From Psychrobacter sp. UBA3962 (GTDB lineage Bacteria > Pseudomonadota > Gammaproteobacteria > Pseudomonadales > Moraxellaceae), in contig NZ_DGDC01000003.1 in the NCBI RefSeq assembly GCF_002385225.1, positions 1 through 64,000 on the forward strand: 64,000 nt of DNA, written 5' to 3'. This document shows, in pieces, positions 1 through 8,431 of this stretch. Every line of letters starts with the position of its first letter. Position 1 is the first letter of the stretch. Under the pieces are notes generated by a model. That model did no database searches, had not been told where the DNA came from, and was given only the letters and a program-made list of their open reading frames with translations. The translations under genes were made by a program, and so were the position numbers.

Positions 1-11
1 TTTATGGGGCT

Positions 12-2783
12 ATGACTATAGCAGGGATTTTAGCAATTGCTTTAATGTTGGCCATTTTAGAGCTGGACCCGAGCCAGCTCTATGCTCTTAGCAACATCCC
101 CCACCAAGTAGGCAGTGATCGTTGGCAGGTAGTCGCTTATGTATTACTGACGTTAATAGTCTTGTTGTGCTCCCTGTCTTATCTGACTCCATTGCTCTTA
201 AAAAGATTAAAATCAAACGCTTCACCTCCTATAGCGTCGTCTAAAATCATCACTCAGATCTATCTTAACCCTTATGCCCAGATGCGGCAGCAAGGGTTTT
301 TTAAGCCCCTCGTTAAGCTGGCTACGTTGCTGCTGTTGTTACTGGCCGTACTCTGTAATAGTGTCGCACAGCGCTTAGCTTTTATAGAAGCCTCTCCTCA
401 AAAGCCCCTGTATTTAGAAGCTACGGTCAGCCCAGTGGGGTTAAGCGATAAGCGCCTAGCAGTTGAAGAGGGCGAGGTACTGCAAGGCTATCGGCAATTG
501 GTTCAGTTGTCCGATATTCAGGTGGACTCTTTATACGATAATAAATCAGTAGCGGACTTATCTGGTCTAAGTAATCTACCAGTGACAATGAAGGTTATGC
601 TGCAAAGCTATCAAAATAAGGACCGCGAGCTTAATCAGTTGGCTCCCAATCAACAGCTGAGAATGAAGCTGGTTTTACAGCCACTTGAATTAAAAGACAA
701 AGCCAATGCTGATGAGTTTGATGAATACCGCTGGTTAAGTAGCCGCCATGCCACGGCAAAGGCTTTTATTGTGGAAGCGCACTATCCCTCTATAAAGCTT
801 GCGACTGAGTTAACTCTGCAGCAAAAGATAGATGTGATGCGCTATAAGTTTCGTGAGCATTTTTTGCAGTTGATGCTTAAGCGCTCACAGCAGGCAAGTG
901 AGGCAAATTCTCAAATCAAAAACAGCCAAGATGAAGTCGCAGTGACTTTGAGTTTACTGACCGGTGATCGCAGCTTAATTAGCGACGACATGACGGCTTT
1001 ATATCAATTTGGAGGCATATCCCATCTATTGGCTATCTCTGGTACCCATGTTCTATTTTTAAGCTTATTGTGTGCCGCCTTGGTAACGGGTTTGATTAAT
1101 CGATTTAGACCCAGTATTTACTACTGGTTACCGCGCTGGCAATGCGCTTTTATCATTGCTGCCATAACTGCTTTTGGCTATGCACTTTTTGCAGGATTCG
1201 ATGTACCTGCATTGCGAACGGCTTGTATGCTGCTATTAGTAGGAGTAATGCGTTATTTTTTAGCTGTGCCTGCTATTTTCAAAATGTTACTGGTATTGGC
1301 AGTGGCTATGGCGTGGGCCGATGTATTTGTACTATGGCAGGCAGGATTTTGGTTGTCTTTTGTGGCGGTAGCAGTCTTGGTCGCTTATAGTCAGCGCTGG
1401 CAGCGAGTAGATAGGCAGCCGGAAAGTTTAGCAGATAAGGTTAAGCAGCAATTGATAGCTTTATTTAAAATTCAGCTTTGGATGTCGGTCGCCTTATTGC
1501 CTATTAGCTTATGGCTGTTCGGTAAAGTATCGCTTTGGGGATTTGTGATTAATTTATTTGCCATAGGCTTGTTTGGCTCAATTATAGTGCCTATCAACCT
1601 TTTGGCCAGTGTACTGTTTGTCATGAATCCAACCAATGCTTTGTCGGCTGCTCTGTGGTCCCTGCTGTTTTGGATACTAGATCAGCTACATAAACTGCTG
1701 CAGCTGTTACAGCAGACCTTTCAACAAAGTGGCTGGCTGTATAGCGAGATGAGTTTGCCAGTAATGGGGCTTTTATTTCTCATGGCATTGCCTTGGATGC
1801 TCCCTAAGTCTATGTTGAGTCGAGCGCTTTCCGCTGTGCCACTGCTGGCCATTACTGCAATGGTGTATGCCAGTGAGGAGTTACCCAAAGACTCGGTGCA
1901 TATCACAGTGTTAAATCCAAAAAACTTTAATTATGCTGCCAATTTAATACAACATAAAAAGCAAGCTTGGCTGCTACTTTCAAGCTATGAAAAGCAGTAT
2001 AAAACAGTAAATGAGGATTTAGCTCTGAAACAGCAGAAACAACTTTCTCAAGATTTATATGATCAGTTAAAACAGAAAAATGTTAAGCAATTAACGGGAG
2101 TCATTGTCCAAACGGCAACGACTAGCTTGGCACCAGTAGTGGCTAGCCTTAATCAATCTTTGCCTATCTCCTACTATTGGCAGGCAGGGCTTTCAGCTCA
2201 TAAGCTAAGTATTGAGAAGGCTTTGGCTGGCTCCTCGCTACAAGCTCAGAGTTGTCAGATGACTAAGCGTTGGCCTAAATATTCAGAAGCTAGACCGCTG
2301 AGTGCAGAGGCACAGCTTGTCCCGCTATCACTAAGGGCGCTTACAGGTTGGGAGCAAGTAGAGGACAATAGGGTTTGGGACTGCGCGATACAGATAGCTA
2401 GCAGTCAAGCCATTTATCTTACTGAACAAGGTGAGACTGAAAAGCTGTTTGACGCTAGTGAGAGGAGAGGTAAAGACAGCATAGAGGATATAGACACTGA
2501 TGTCCAAGAGCTTAATCCACTGAATAAAGCTGTGATTTATAGTAGTAGCAAGTCGCAACTGGCTCAGCTTTGGCAATTAATGTGCGACTCTGGGGAACAA
2601 TTGAAGAGCAGCGAGCTTGAGTCATTAAATGTAGATAAGGGAAGTTACTGGCTAACCCCCTCGCAGTCTGTGGTACAAAAATCAATGGTAGATAACTTTG
2701 CTCCTCAGCAATGGAGAATTATAGGGGAAAGTCAGGCCTCAGCCACATTGCCCTTAAAAGAAAGTTATTTGTATTGGCAGTAG
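12..2783 (+). CDS. comEC: ComEC/Rec2-family DNA internalisation protein
   Basis: Inner-membrane channel family that carries single-stranded DNA into the cytoplasm during natural transformation. The 923-residue protein has hydrophobic N-terminal segments, a soluble region at about residues 120-270, and a multi-spanning competence domain with the family's GDRSLI and ISGTHV signatures (about residues 315-350). The C-terminal third sits where ComEC normally carries a metallo-beta-lactamase-like domain, but I see no HxHxDH-type metal ligands there. The reading frame is open to the left edge and the ATG at 12 has only a poor ribosome site, so the true start may lie outside the window. Family assignment is secure; the exact start is not. 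Confidence 0.85.
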   Translation: MTIAGILAIALMLAILELDPSQLYALSNIPHQVGSDRWQVVAYVLLTLIVLLCSLSYLTPLLLKRLKSNASPPIASSKIITQIYLNPYAQMRQQGFFKPLVKLATLLLLLLAVLCNSVAQRLAFIEASPQKPLYLEATVSPVGLSDKRLAVEEGEVLQGYRQLVQLSDIQVDSLYDNKSVADLSGLSNLPVTMKVMLQSYQNKDRELNQLAPNQQLRMKLVLQPLELKDKANADEFDEYRWLSSRHATAKAFIVEAHYPSIKLATELTLQQKIDVMRYKFREHFLQLMLKRSQQASEANSQIKNSQDEVAVTLSLLTGDRSLISDDMTALYQFGGISHLLAISGTHVLFLSLLCAALVTGLINRFRPSIYYWLPRWQCAFIIAAITAFGYALFAGFDVPALRTACMLLLVGVMRYFLAVPAIFKMLLVLAVAMAWADVFVLWQAGFWLSFVAVAVLVAYSQRWQRVDRQPESLADKVKQQLIALFKIQLWMSVALLPISLWLFGKVSLWGFVINLFAIGLFGSIIVPINLLASVLFVMNPTNALSAALWSLLFWILDQLHKLLQLLQQTFQQSGWLYSEMSLPVMGLLFLMALPWMLPKSMLSRALSAVPLLAITAMVYASEELPKDSVHITVLNPKNFNYAANLIQHKKQAWLLLSSYEKQYKTVNEDLALKQQKQLSQDLYDQLKQKNVKQLTGVIVQTATTSLAPVVASLNQSLPISYYWQAGLSAHKLSIEKALAGSSLQAQSCQMTKRWPKYSEARPLSAEAQLVPLSLRALTGWEQVEDNRVWDCAIQIASSQAIYLTEQGETEKLFDASERRGKDSIEDIDTDVQELNPLNKAVIYSSSKSQLAQLWQLMCDSGEQLKSSELESLNVDKGSYWLTPSQSVVQKSMVDNFAPQQWRIIGESQASATLPLKESYLYWQ

Positions 2784-2955
2784 CCTTAGGGCTCTTAAGC
2801 AGATTTATAGGGTTTTTCAGTCATACCCTAAACCCTCGACTAAATAAAATTAAGATATGAATTAATATTTTACAGAATTACCGGTGACAAACTATGACCA
2901 GGTCAGGTATGGTATTAAGCTTCTAATTGACTGAGGCTTTAGGGCTTAAGAATAG

Positions 2956-2980
2956 GTCGAAAATTAATTTAATTTTCGAC
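2956..2980. repeat. 25-bp near-perfect palindrome upstream of the S49 peptidase gene
   Basis: The arms GTCGAAAATTAA and TTAATTTTCGAC are perfect 12-bp complements around a single central T. It lies about 100 bp before the peptidase start, in the gap between comEC and that gene. It could be an operator or a hairpin. It has no T-run, so it does not look like an intrinsic terminator. The rest of the gap (2784-3078) shows only a loose AGGGTTT/AAACCCT repeat just after comEC. Confidence 0.6.
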
Positions 2981-3078
2981 TTGGTATTTATCCAAAAGGC
3001 TTGAAAAGCTTTAACTTAAAAAAAGTAAGTCAATTAGTCAATAAACACATCAATCGATAAGTAGGATTCACATTTTAT

Positions 3079-4152
3079 ATGTCAAACTGGCCACCAGATC
3101 CCAATAAAGCTCCTGAAAACAATTCGGCTCCAAATAATTCCAATAATAAATCACCACAGACATCACGACCATTACCTGTAAGCTCTGGCGGTCGTGAGTG
3201 GCATTTATTAGAAAAAACGCTAATGGCCAGCATTGAAGAGCAGCGTCGTGCTCGTCGATGGCGTGTGATTTCTAAGGTGCTTAGTTTACTTACTTTGCTA
3301 CTGCTATTTTTTATGCTCAGTCGTGGCTGTGCCCCCACTGAAAGCATTAGTAGTGTAGATGTGACTAAGCCACACCTTGCAGTGGTGGATATTAAAGGGG
3401 TTATCGGGCCTGATGACGTTGCTAATTCATACGATATCAGTGCTGCTTTAACAGAAGCCTTTAAGTCTAAGGGCTCAAAAGCCGTAGTTTTAAATATCAA
3501 CTCTCCGGGTGGTTCGCCCGTTCAGTCTGATGAGATATGGCAAACTATGATGGAGCTGCGTAAAGAGTATCCAAAGAAAAAGCTATATGCGGTTATCGGT
3601 GATATGGGAGCTTCTGGCGCTTATTATATCGCTTCTGCTGCCGATGAAATCTATGTTAACCCTTCAAGCTTAGTGGGCTCTATTGGGGTTATCATGCCAG
3701 GTTATAACGTCGAAGGTCTTATGGACAAATTAGGTGTTAAAGACACCACTTTGACAGCGGGCGAATATAAAGATATTTTAAGTGTAAGCCGTAAGTTAAG
3801 CGACTACGAACAACAACACGTCGAGGGTGTTTTAAATAATACTCATAAGCACTTCATCAATGCCGTTAAGCAAGGTCGTGGCGATAAGCTAAAAGACCCA
3901 GAGCAAAACAAACTTTTCACCGGCCTATTTTGGACGGGTGAGCAAGCCATTGACTTAGGCTTAGCTGATAAAAAGGGAAGTTTAATGACGTTAGAGAAAG
4001 AGCTTAAATTAGATAATGTTGTTGATTACACTCCTGTAGATCCGATGAGAATGTTCTTAAATAACTTCGCGCTGCAATTAGGGTCTGGTATTGGCTCATC
4101 AGTGGAGTTGAAGCTATTACCAGAAGAACAAACTTCAGCTGAGATGAGATAA
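3079..4152 (+). CDS. S49-family signal peptide peptidase (SppA/SohB-like)
   Basis: Membrane-anchored serine peptidase of the short SppA type (357 residues, one S49 domain rather than the two of long E. coli SppA). Residues 1-60 are polar and Asn/Pro-rich. One transmembrane helix spans about 63-82, followed by the peptidase domain. The likely Ser-Lys dyad is Ser179 in GASGAYY and Lys231 in AGEYKDI, matching short-form SppA. The family degrades leftover signal peptides and other membrane fragments. Its stop codon directly abuts the ATG of the next gene, an alpha/beta hydrolase, so the two are probably co-transcribed and translationally coupled. Ribosome-binding site is weak. Confidence 0.88.
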   Translation: MSNWPPDPNKAPENNSAPNNSNNKSPQTSRPLPVSSGGREWHLLEKTLMASIEEQRRARRWRVISKVLSLLTLLLLFFMLSRGCAPTESISSVDVTKPHLAVVDIKGVIGPDDVANSYDISAALTEAFKSKGSKAVVLNINSPGGSPVQSDEIWQTMMELRKEYPKKKLYAVIGDMGASGAYYIASAADEIYVNPSSLVGSIGVIMPGYNVEGLMDKLGVKDTTLTAGEYKDILSVSRKLSDYEQQHVEGVLNNTHKHFINAVKQGRGDKLKDPEQNKLFTGLFWTGEQAIDLGLADKKGSLMTLEKELKLDNVVDYTPVDPMRMFLNNFALQLGSGIGSSVELKLLPEEQTSAEMR

Positions 4153-5037
4153 ATGTCAACAACTTCAAATGTGTCATTAAATATGGATTTTTCAAGGCTA
4201 CCCGTTTCAAAAGTGACGGGTAAGCCGGTGATTCATTTTGCCCATGCGAATGGTATGCCAAGCCGAGTTTATCAACCTATATTTGAAGTGCTACAACAGC
4301 ACTTCACGGTTGAGTATATTCCAGTTTTAGGTTTTGATGAGCAAGGACAGCCTACGCACGCTATTGATAATCACTGGAAGAGTTTAACCAATCAAGTAAT
4401 CGATAGTGTGCAGCAGTTGGTTAAAAAGCATAAGGTACCTGTGATAGGTTTAGGCCACTCTTTAGGGGCCTTATGTACCTTACAGGCCATTTATCGTAAA
4501 CCCAAGCTATTTGTTCAGGCGGTATTGATGGATCCGCCCCTTATTTATGGTAAAGATAATTTCTTGTGGCACGCTGCTAAATCACTGTCACAAAAAACAG
4601 CCGACAAAATGTCTCCTGCTGGTATTTCTAAAAACCGCCGAGATGTTTGGGACAGTCGTGAGCAAGCTCATGAGTTGTTACGTCCAAAGAGTTTTTTCAA
4701 AAACTTTGACGACCGCACCTTTGAAGGTTATTTACAACATGGGCTACGAGATCAACAAGACGGCACAGTGACTTTAACCATTCCTAAAGAAGCTGAAGTG
4801 GCGGTATTTCGTACCAATCCCTCCCTGTATTGGCTCAAACCTAATAAGCCGCCTAAGAAACCAGTGACTTTGTTAATAGGCGATGGCAGTCGATTCTATG
4901 AAATGGGCTTTCCGCATAAAGTCAGACGTCGCCTATCTATTCCTTTTAAGTTACATGCAGGCGGGCACATGTTCCCTCTAGAGTATCCTGACTCAGTGGC
5001 TCAGTTAATCTTGACTACTATTGCTGAGCAGGCCTAA
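4153..5037 (+). CDS. alpha/beta hydrolase
   Basis: A 294-residue alpha/beta-hydrolase-fold enzyme with the nucleophile elbow GHSLG (Ser103) and a C-terminal candidate catalytic His272 in GGHMFPLE. An HFAHANG stretch near residue 28 fits an oxyanion-loop region. There is no signal peptide, so it is predicted to be cytoplasmic. The substrate cannot be read from the sequence; the family includes esterases, lipases and peptidases. It starts at the base after the stop of the S49 peptidase and is followed 25 bp later by a CPBP protease, suggesting a three-gene unit. Confidence 0.8.
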   Translation: MSTTSNVSLNMDFSRLPVSKVTGKPVIHFAHANGMPSRVYQPIFEVLQQHFTVEYIPVLGFDEQGQPTHAIDNHWKSLTNQVIDSVQQLVKKHKVPVIGLGHSLGALCTLQAIYRKPKLFVQAVLMDPPLIYGKDNFLWHAAKSLSQKTADKMSPAGISKNRRDVWDSREQAHELLRPKSFFKNFDDRTFEGYLQHGLRDQQDGTVTLTIPKEAEVAVFRTNPSLYWLKPNKPPKKPVTLLIGDGSRFYEMGFPHKVRRRLSIPFKLHAGGHMFPLEYPDSVAQLILTTIAEQA

Positions 5038-5062
5038 CTGTTAAATAAAAGTAGTTCCTACT

Positions 5063-5893
5063 ATGTCCAATAAACTTGTTAACAAGCCAATCCTAGAAAC
5101 CGTTGAAGTGGCACAACCTTTCAAGCTATTCACTAAGCCTGGGGTTGTGCTCCTTTTTATTGGCATCATTGGGCTATTTTTGGCGCTGCAGCTGCTAGGT
5201 ATCTATCTGTTTGCCCCTGTGGTTTTTAATGATTTTCCATTAACCACTGCCCAACGATTTGGTATGGGTAGCTTTGACGGGACGGTAACCAGCTATGCCA
5301 TGATGTTTACCCTAGTGGCACTGTTAGCAATTATCTATGCGATAGTGAGGTGGCGTATTCATAGCGTTTCCTCTGCATCGGTAATACCAGCCAATTTCCA
5401 AAACGCTAGTATCAATTATAGGGTAGCTAATTATTTAGGGCTAAAGCCTTTTGCATTGAACGTCGCGATCGGTTTTGTTGGGTTATGGCTACTGTTCGTG
5501 ATTTGCACAGAAACCTTAACCTATATTTTGGAGAAAAACCCTACTGCCTTTGTTGATGATTTATATGACAGTGCCAATCCTAAGTGGTTGCTAATTGTGA
5601 CTATGGTTATTGTTGCCCCGATATATGAAGAAGTGATGTTTCGCGGTATCTTATGGAGTGCGGTACGTGAGCAATTTGCCGGGAGTAAAGGCGCGTGGGT
5701 AGCCACTATTACTACCAGTATCTTATTTTCGATCATTCATTTGCAGTACGAATTTTATGAAATGAGCGTCATCTTTATACTGGCTATGTTATTAGGCTAT
5801 GCTAGGTCTCGATCAGGCTCCTTATATGTCCCCATTTTGCTGCATATCATTAATAATGGATTGGCTATGTGGATGTATCTTATGGTTAGTTAA
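5063..5893 (+). CDS. CPBP-family intramembrane glutamic protease (CAAX-protease-like)
   Basis: Polytopic membrane protein of 276 residues with hydrophobic segments around 27-50, 76-95, 132-155, 175-187, 212-225 and 235-270. The CPBP (Abi/CAAX-like) motifs are present: Glu-Glu at 189-190 followed by Arg194 (EEVMFRG), His226, and HIINN at 261-265. These form the active site of Rce1-like intramembrane proteases. Bacterial members act in peptide maturation or self-immunity, but no partner peptide is visible here. It is the last gene of the peptidase-hydrolase-protease group and is followed by a strong terminator. Confidence 0.85.
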   Translation: MSNKLVNKPILETVEVAQPFKLFTKPGVVLLFIGIIGLFLALQLLGIYLFAPVVFNDFPLTTAQRFGMGSFDGTVTSYAMMFTLVALLAIIYAIVRWRIHSVSSASVIPANFQNASINYRVANYLGLKPFALNVAIGFVGLWLLFVICTETLTYILEKNPTAFVDDLYDSANPKWLLIVTMVIVAPIYEEVMFRGILWSAVREQFAGSKGAWVATITTSILFSIIHLQYEFYEMSVIFILAMLLGYARSRSGSLYVPILLHIINNGLAMWMYLMVS

Positions 5894-5943
5894 CCCTTTG
5901 TTTAATGAGCGCTTTATTTGATTTGTATCGTGTTCTATTAAAA

Positions 5944-5980
5944 AGACCCCGCACTATCTTAAGTGTGGGGCCTTTTTTTT
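5944..5980. terminator. Rho-independent terminator between convergent genes
   Basis: GC-rich stem GACCCCGCACT / AGTGTGGGGCC with a 6-nt loop and an 8-T tail on the + strand. A shorter T-rich tail follows on the - strand, so it can serve both the CPBP gene and dusA, which converge here. Confidence 0.88.
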
Positions 5981-5990
5981 GTTTAGAGGA

Positions 5991-6992
5991 TTAATCTTGT
6001 TGTTTTGAGCTTTCTATTAGTTCTAAAGTAGCATCGCCGGCAGCTTTAATCTCAGCAACGGTTAGTTGCTGCTTGCCGCTTAAGGCCTGTCGCCATTTGC
6101 GCGCTCCTGGCAGGCCTTGGAATAAGCCTAATAAGTGGCGTGCGATAGAAGTTAGAGGCTCTCCATTGGCCACTTGCTGCTCTAAGTAAGGATAAAGCTG
6201 CTCTAAAATCTGCTCCCTACTTGGGGGGTGCTCTCCCCATAACTGCATAGCCTCAGCCAATAGATAAGGATTATGGTATGCCGCTCGGCCAATCATTACG
6301 CCATCTACCTGCTGCAAATGGGTTTTGATTTGCTCAACGCTGTCGATTCCGCCATTAATCTCAATTTGAAGCTCTGGCATTTCTTGTTTTAAGCGATACA
6401 CATCCTCATATCTTAGCGGTGGAATCTCACGGTTTTCTTTCGGACTCAAGCCTTTTAGCCAAGCAATTCGTGCATGCACAATAAAACGCTGACAGCCGGC
6501 TTCGGCACTGGCCTCTACGAAGTTTTTCATAAATTGATAGCTATCGTATTCGTCAATACCAATACGGTGTTTTACCGTGACAGGAATATCTACTTCAGCT
6601 TGCATGTGGCGTACTAAGCTTGCGACGGTATCAGGCTCCGCCATAAGACAGGCCCCAATTTTATTGTGCTGTACTCTATCAGAAGGACAGCCGACATTGA
6701 TATTTACTTCGTCAAACCCGCGTTTTTGAGCCTCAATCGCACATTGGGTCATCTCAGAAATGTCTGCTCCGCCCAACTGGAGTACCAAAGGGTGTTCACT
6801 GCTATCAAAACGCAGCAAACGATCGGTATTGCCATGTAAGATAGCCCCCGTTGAGATCATCTCGGTATAGAGATAAGTATGGGGGTTAAACAGACGGGCA
6901 AAAAAACGATAATCTGTGGTGGTCCAATCAATCATCGGAGCAATTGAAAGGCGTTTGTGAGTCATGATGTTTTGCAAAGCAGGTTGGCTCAT
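5991..6992 (-). CDS. dusA: tRNA-dihydrouridine synthase A
   Basis: FMN enzyme that reduces uridines in the D-loop of tRNA, DusA class. The 333-residue TIM-barrel begins with the SIAPMIDWT motif, carries catalytic Cys102 in NVGCPSDRVQ, and has the DusA signatures KHRIGID and EINGGI, followed by a helical tRNA-binding C-terminus. Length matches E. coli DusA. It appears to be transcribed alone. It ends at the shared terminator, and the next gene upstream (an MFS transporter) lies 42 bp away on the same strand, so read-through from it is possible. Confidence 0.93.
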   Translation of the reverse strand: MSQPALQNIMTHKRLSIAPMIDWTTTDYRFFARLFNPHTYLYTEMISTGAILHGNTDRLLRFDSSEHPLVLQLGGADISEMTQCAIEAQKRGFDEVNINVGCPSDRVQHNKIGACLMAEPDTVASLVRHMQAEVDIPVTVKHRIGIDEYDSYQFMKNFVEASAEAGCQRFIVHARIAWLKGLSPKENREIPPLRYEDVYRLKQEMPELQIEINGGIDSVEQIKTHLQQVDGVMIGRAAYHNPYLLAEAMQLWGEHPPSREQILEQLYPYLEQQVANGEPLTSIARHLLGLFQGLPGARKWRQALSGKQQLTVAEIKAAGDATLELIESSKQQD

Positions 6993-7034
6993 ATGAAAGA
7001 TTAAGTCCTAAGTATACGAGTTAATGATAACTGA

Positions 7035-8342
7035 CTACAGTTTGATCGATTCATCTAAATCTTTAAATTTTGGTAAGCGATAAATATAAAGCCCGATGAT
7101 AAAGGTTACGAGACTGACAAAGATGATGTATAGCGCAGGTGAAAAGCTGACCAAATTGGTGGCATATCCCAAGCCAAAAGGTAAGGTAAGACCGACCAGA
7201 GCGTACATCAAGTTGTAGGTCAAAGACAGAGCAGTTACCCGAACTTCGGTAGGGAATAGCTGCACTAAAATTACTGAGCCTAAGCTGATAATACCGGCAC
7301 AAAATCCCAAAACAGCGTACATAAACAAGATGTAACTACCGCCACCATACTCTAGATGATAAAAGAAAGCTAAGGCTTGCAGCATCAAGGCGGCTGAACC
7401 TATCATCATCGCTTTACCAGTACCACTTCTATCCGCAATTAACCCATAAAACACACAGCCAATCATCATGAATAACAAGCTTAAGTTATTTGAGAGTCTT
7501 AGCATGGAATCATCAATACTAAATCTCATAGAGACGAGATCAGGTAATAGCAGGGCGATGACCATGGTTAGACTGGCAATAATAAAGGTTATGATTAACG
7601 CCAAAAATATGGCATTAAAGCGCTTAAAGTAGGGCCCTAGTTCCGATAATTTAGGCACGAACGTTTGTTTGTTTTGTTGCCGAGTGAAAATTGGGGTTTC
7701 ATTGATGGTTTGTAAAAGTAGTAGCACCACGAAGCTAAATAGGGCGGCCCAGACAAAGGGGATGCGCCAGCCACTTTCAATCAATTGATCTCTAGTGTGG
7801 GTCGAGGTAATAATCTCAAACAGTAGGATGGATCCCAGCTCTCCCAGCATAAAGCTGGCGGTGACAAAGCTCAAAAAAGTGGCTAAGTTTCGTTTATTAA
7901 CGTGCTCTGCAATATAAACCCAACCTAAAGGGGTATGAGCCCCAAAGGCCATCCCTTGAAACAATCGTGCGATAAAAAAGAGAATAGGGGACAATATACC
8001 AACTTGCGCATAAGTAGGCAGGCAAGCTGTAATCAAAGCGGTTAGGGCAATACAGGACATGCTGATCAATAAAGCCGGGCGTCGACCTTTTACATCTGCA
8101 TAACGACCAAGGAGTATAGCTCCGATAGGGCGAGTCAGATAGCCTGCAATGAATAAGCTTAATACCTGCATGTTAGCTAAGATCGGATCATCATTGGCTG
8201 GGAAAAAAGTGCTACTGATAATGTCCGCCATGAACAGATAAATCAAAAAATCAAAGTAAGTGACGGCGTTACTGGCACATATGATCATTAGCTTTTTTAG
8301 TGAAACTGAGCTGGATGAGTCGGATAAGGCAACAAAAGGCAT
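7035..8342 (-). CDS. MFS transporter, metabolite:H+ symporter (MHS/ProP-like) type
   Basis: Twelve-helix major facilitator of 435 residues. It has the loop 2-3 signature GRYADVKGRR at 79-88 and an early AVTYFDFLIY segment typical of the MHS group (ProP, KgtP, ShiA). Such proteins import osmolytes, organic acids or shikimate with protons; the substrate here cannot be deduced. There is no adjacent catabolic operon to point to one: dusA lies downstream and a phospholipase-D-type gene upstream. Confidence 0.82.
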   Translation of the reverse strand: MPFVALSDSSSSVSLKKLMIICASNAVTYFDFLIYLFMADIISSTFFPANDDPILANMQVLSLFIAGYLTRPIGAILLGRYADVKGRRPALLISMSCIALTALITACLPTYAQVGILSPILFFIARLFQGMAFGAHTPLGWVYIAEHVNKRNLATFLSFVTASFMLGELGSILLFEIITSTHTRDQLIESGWRIPFVWAALFSFVVLLLLQTINETPIFTRQQNKQTFVPKLSELGPYFKRFNAIFLALIITFIIASLTMVIALLLPDLVSMRFSIDDSMLRLSNNLSLLFMMIGCVFYGLIADRSGTGKAMMIGSAALMLQALAFFYHLEYGGGSYILFMYAVLGFCAGIISLGSVILVQLFPTEVRVTALSLTYNLMYALVGLTLPFGLGYATNLVSFSPALYIIFVSLVTFIIGLYIYRLPKFKDLDESIKL

Positions 8343-8431
8343 AATAGTCGTATCACGTAATAAATATTAGTTGGGCGTATTATTTTGCAGTCAAAATACA
8401 CAATAGTTTTATGAATTTATGGCTAACTCTA

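Noticed and set aside
3075..3500. 141-codon - strand frame over the S49 peptidase gene
   Set aside because: Antisense shadow of a gene with clear motifs; no independent signal for translation.
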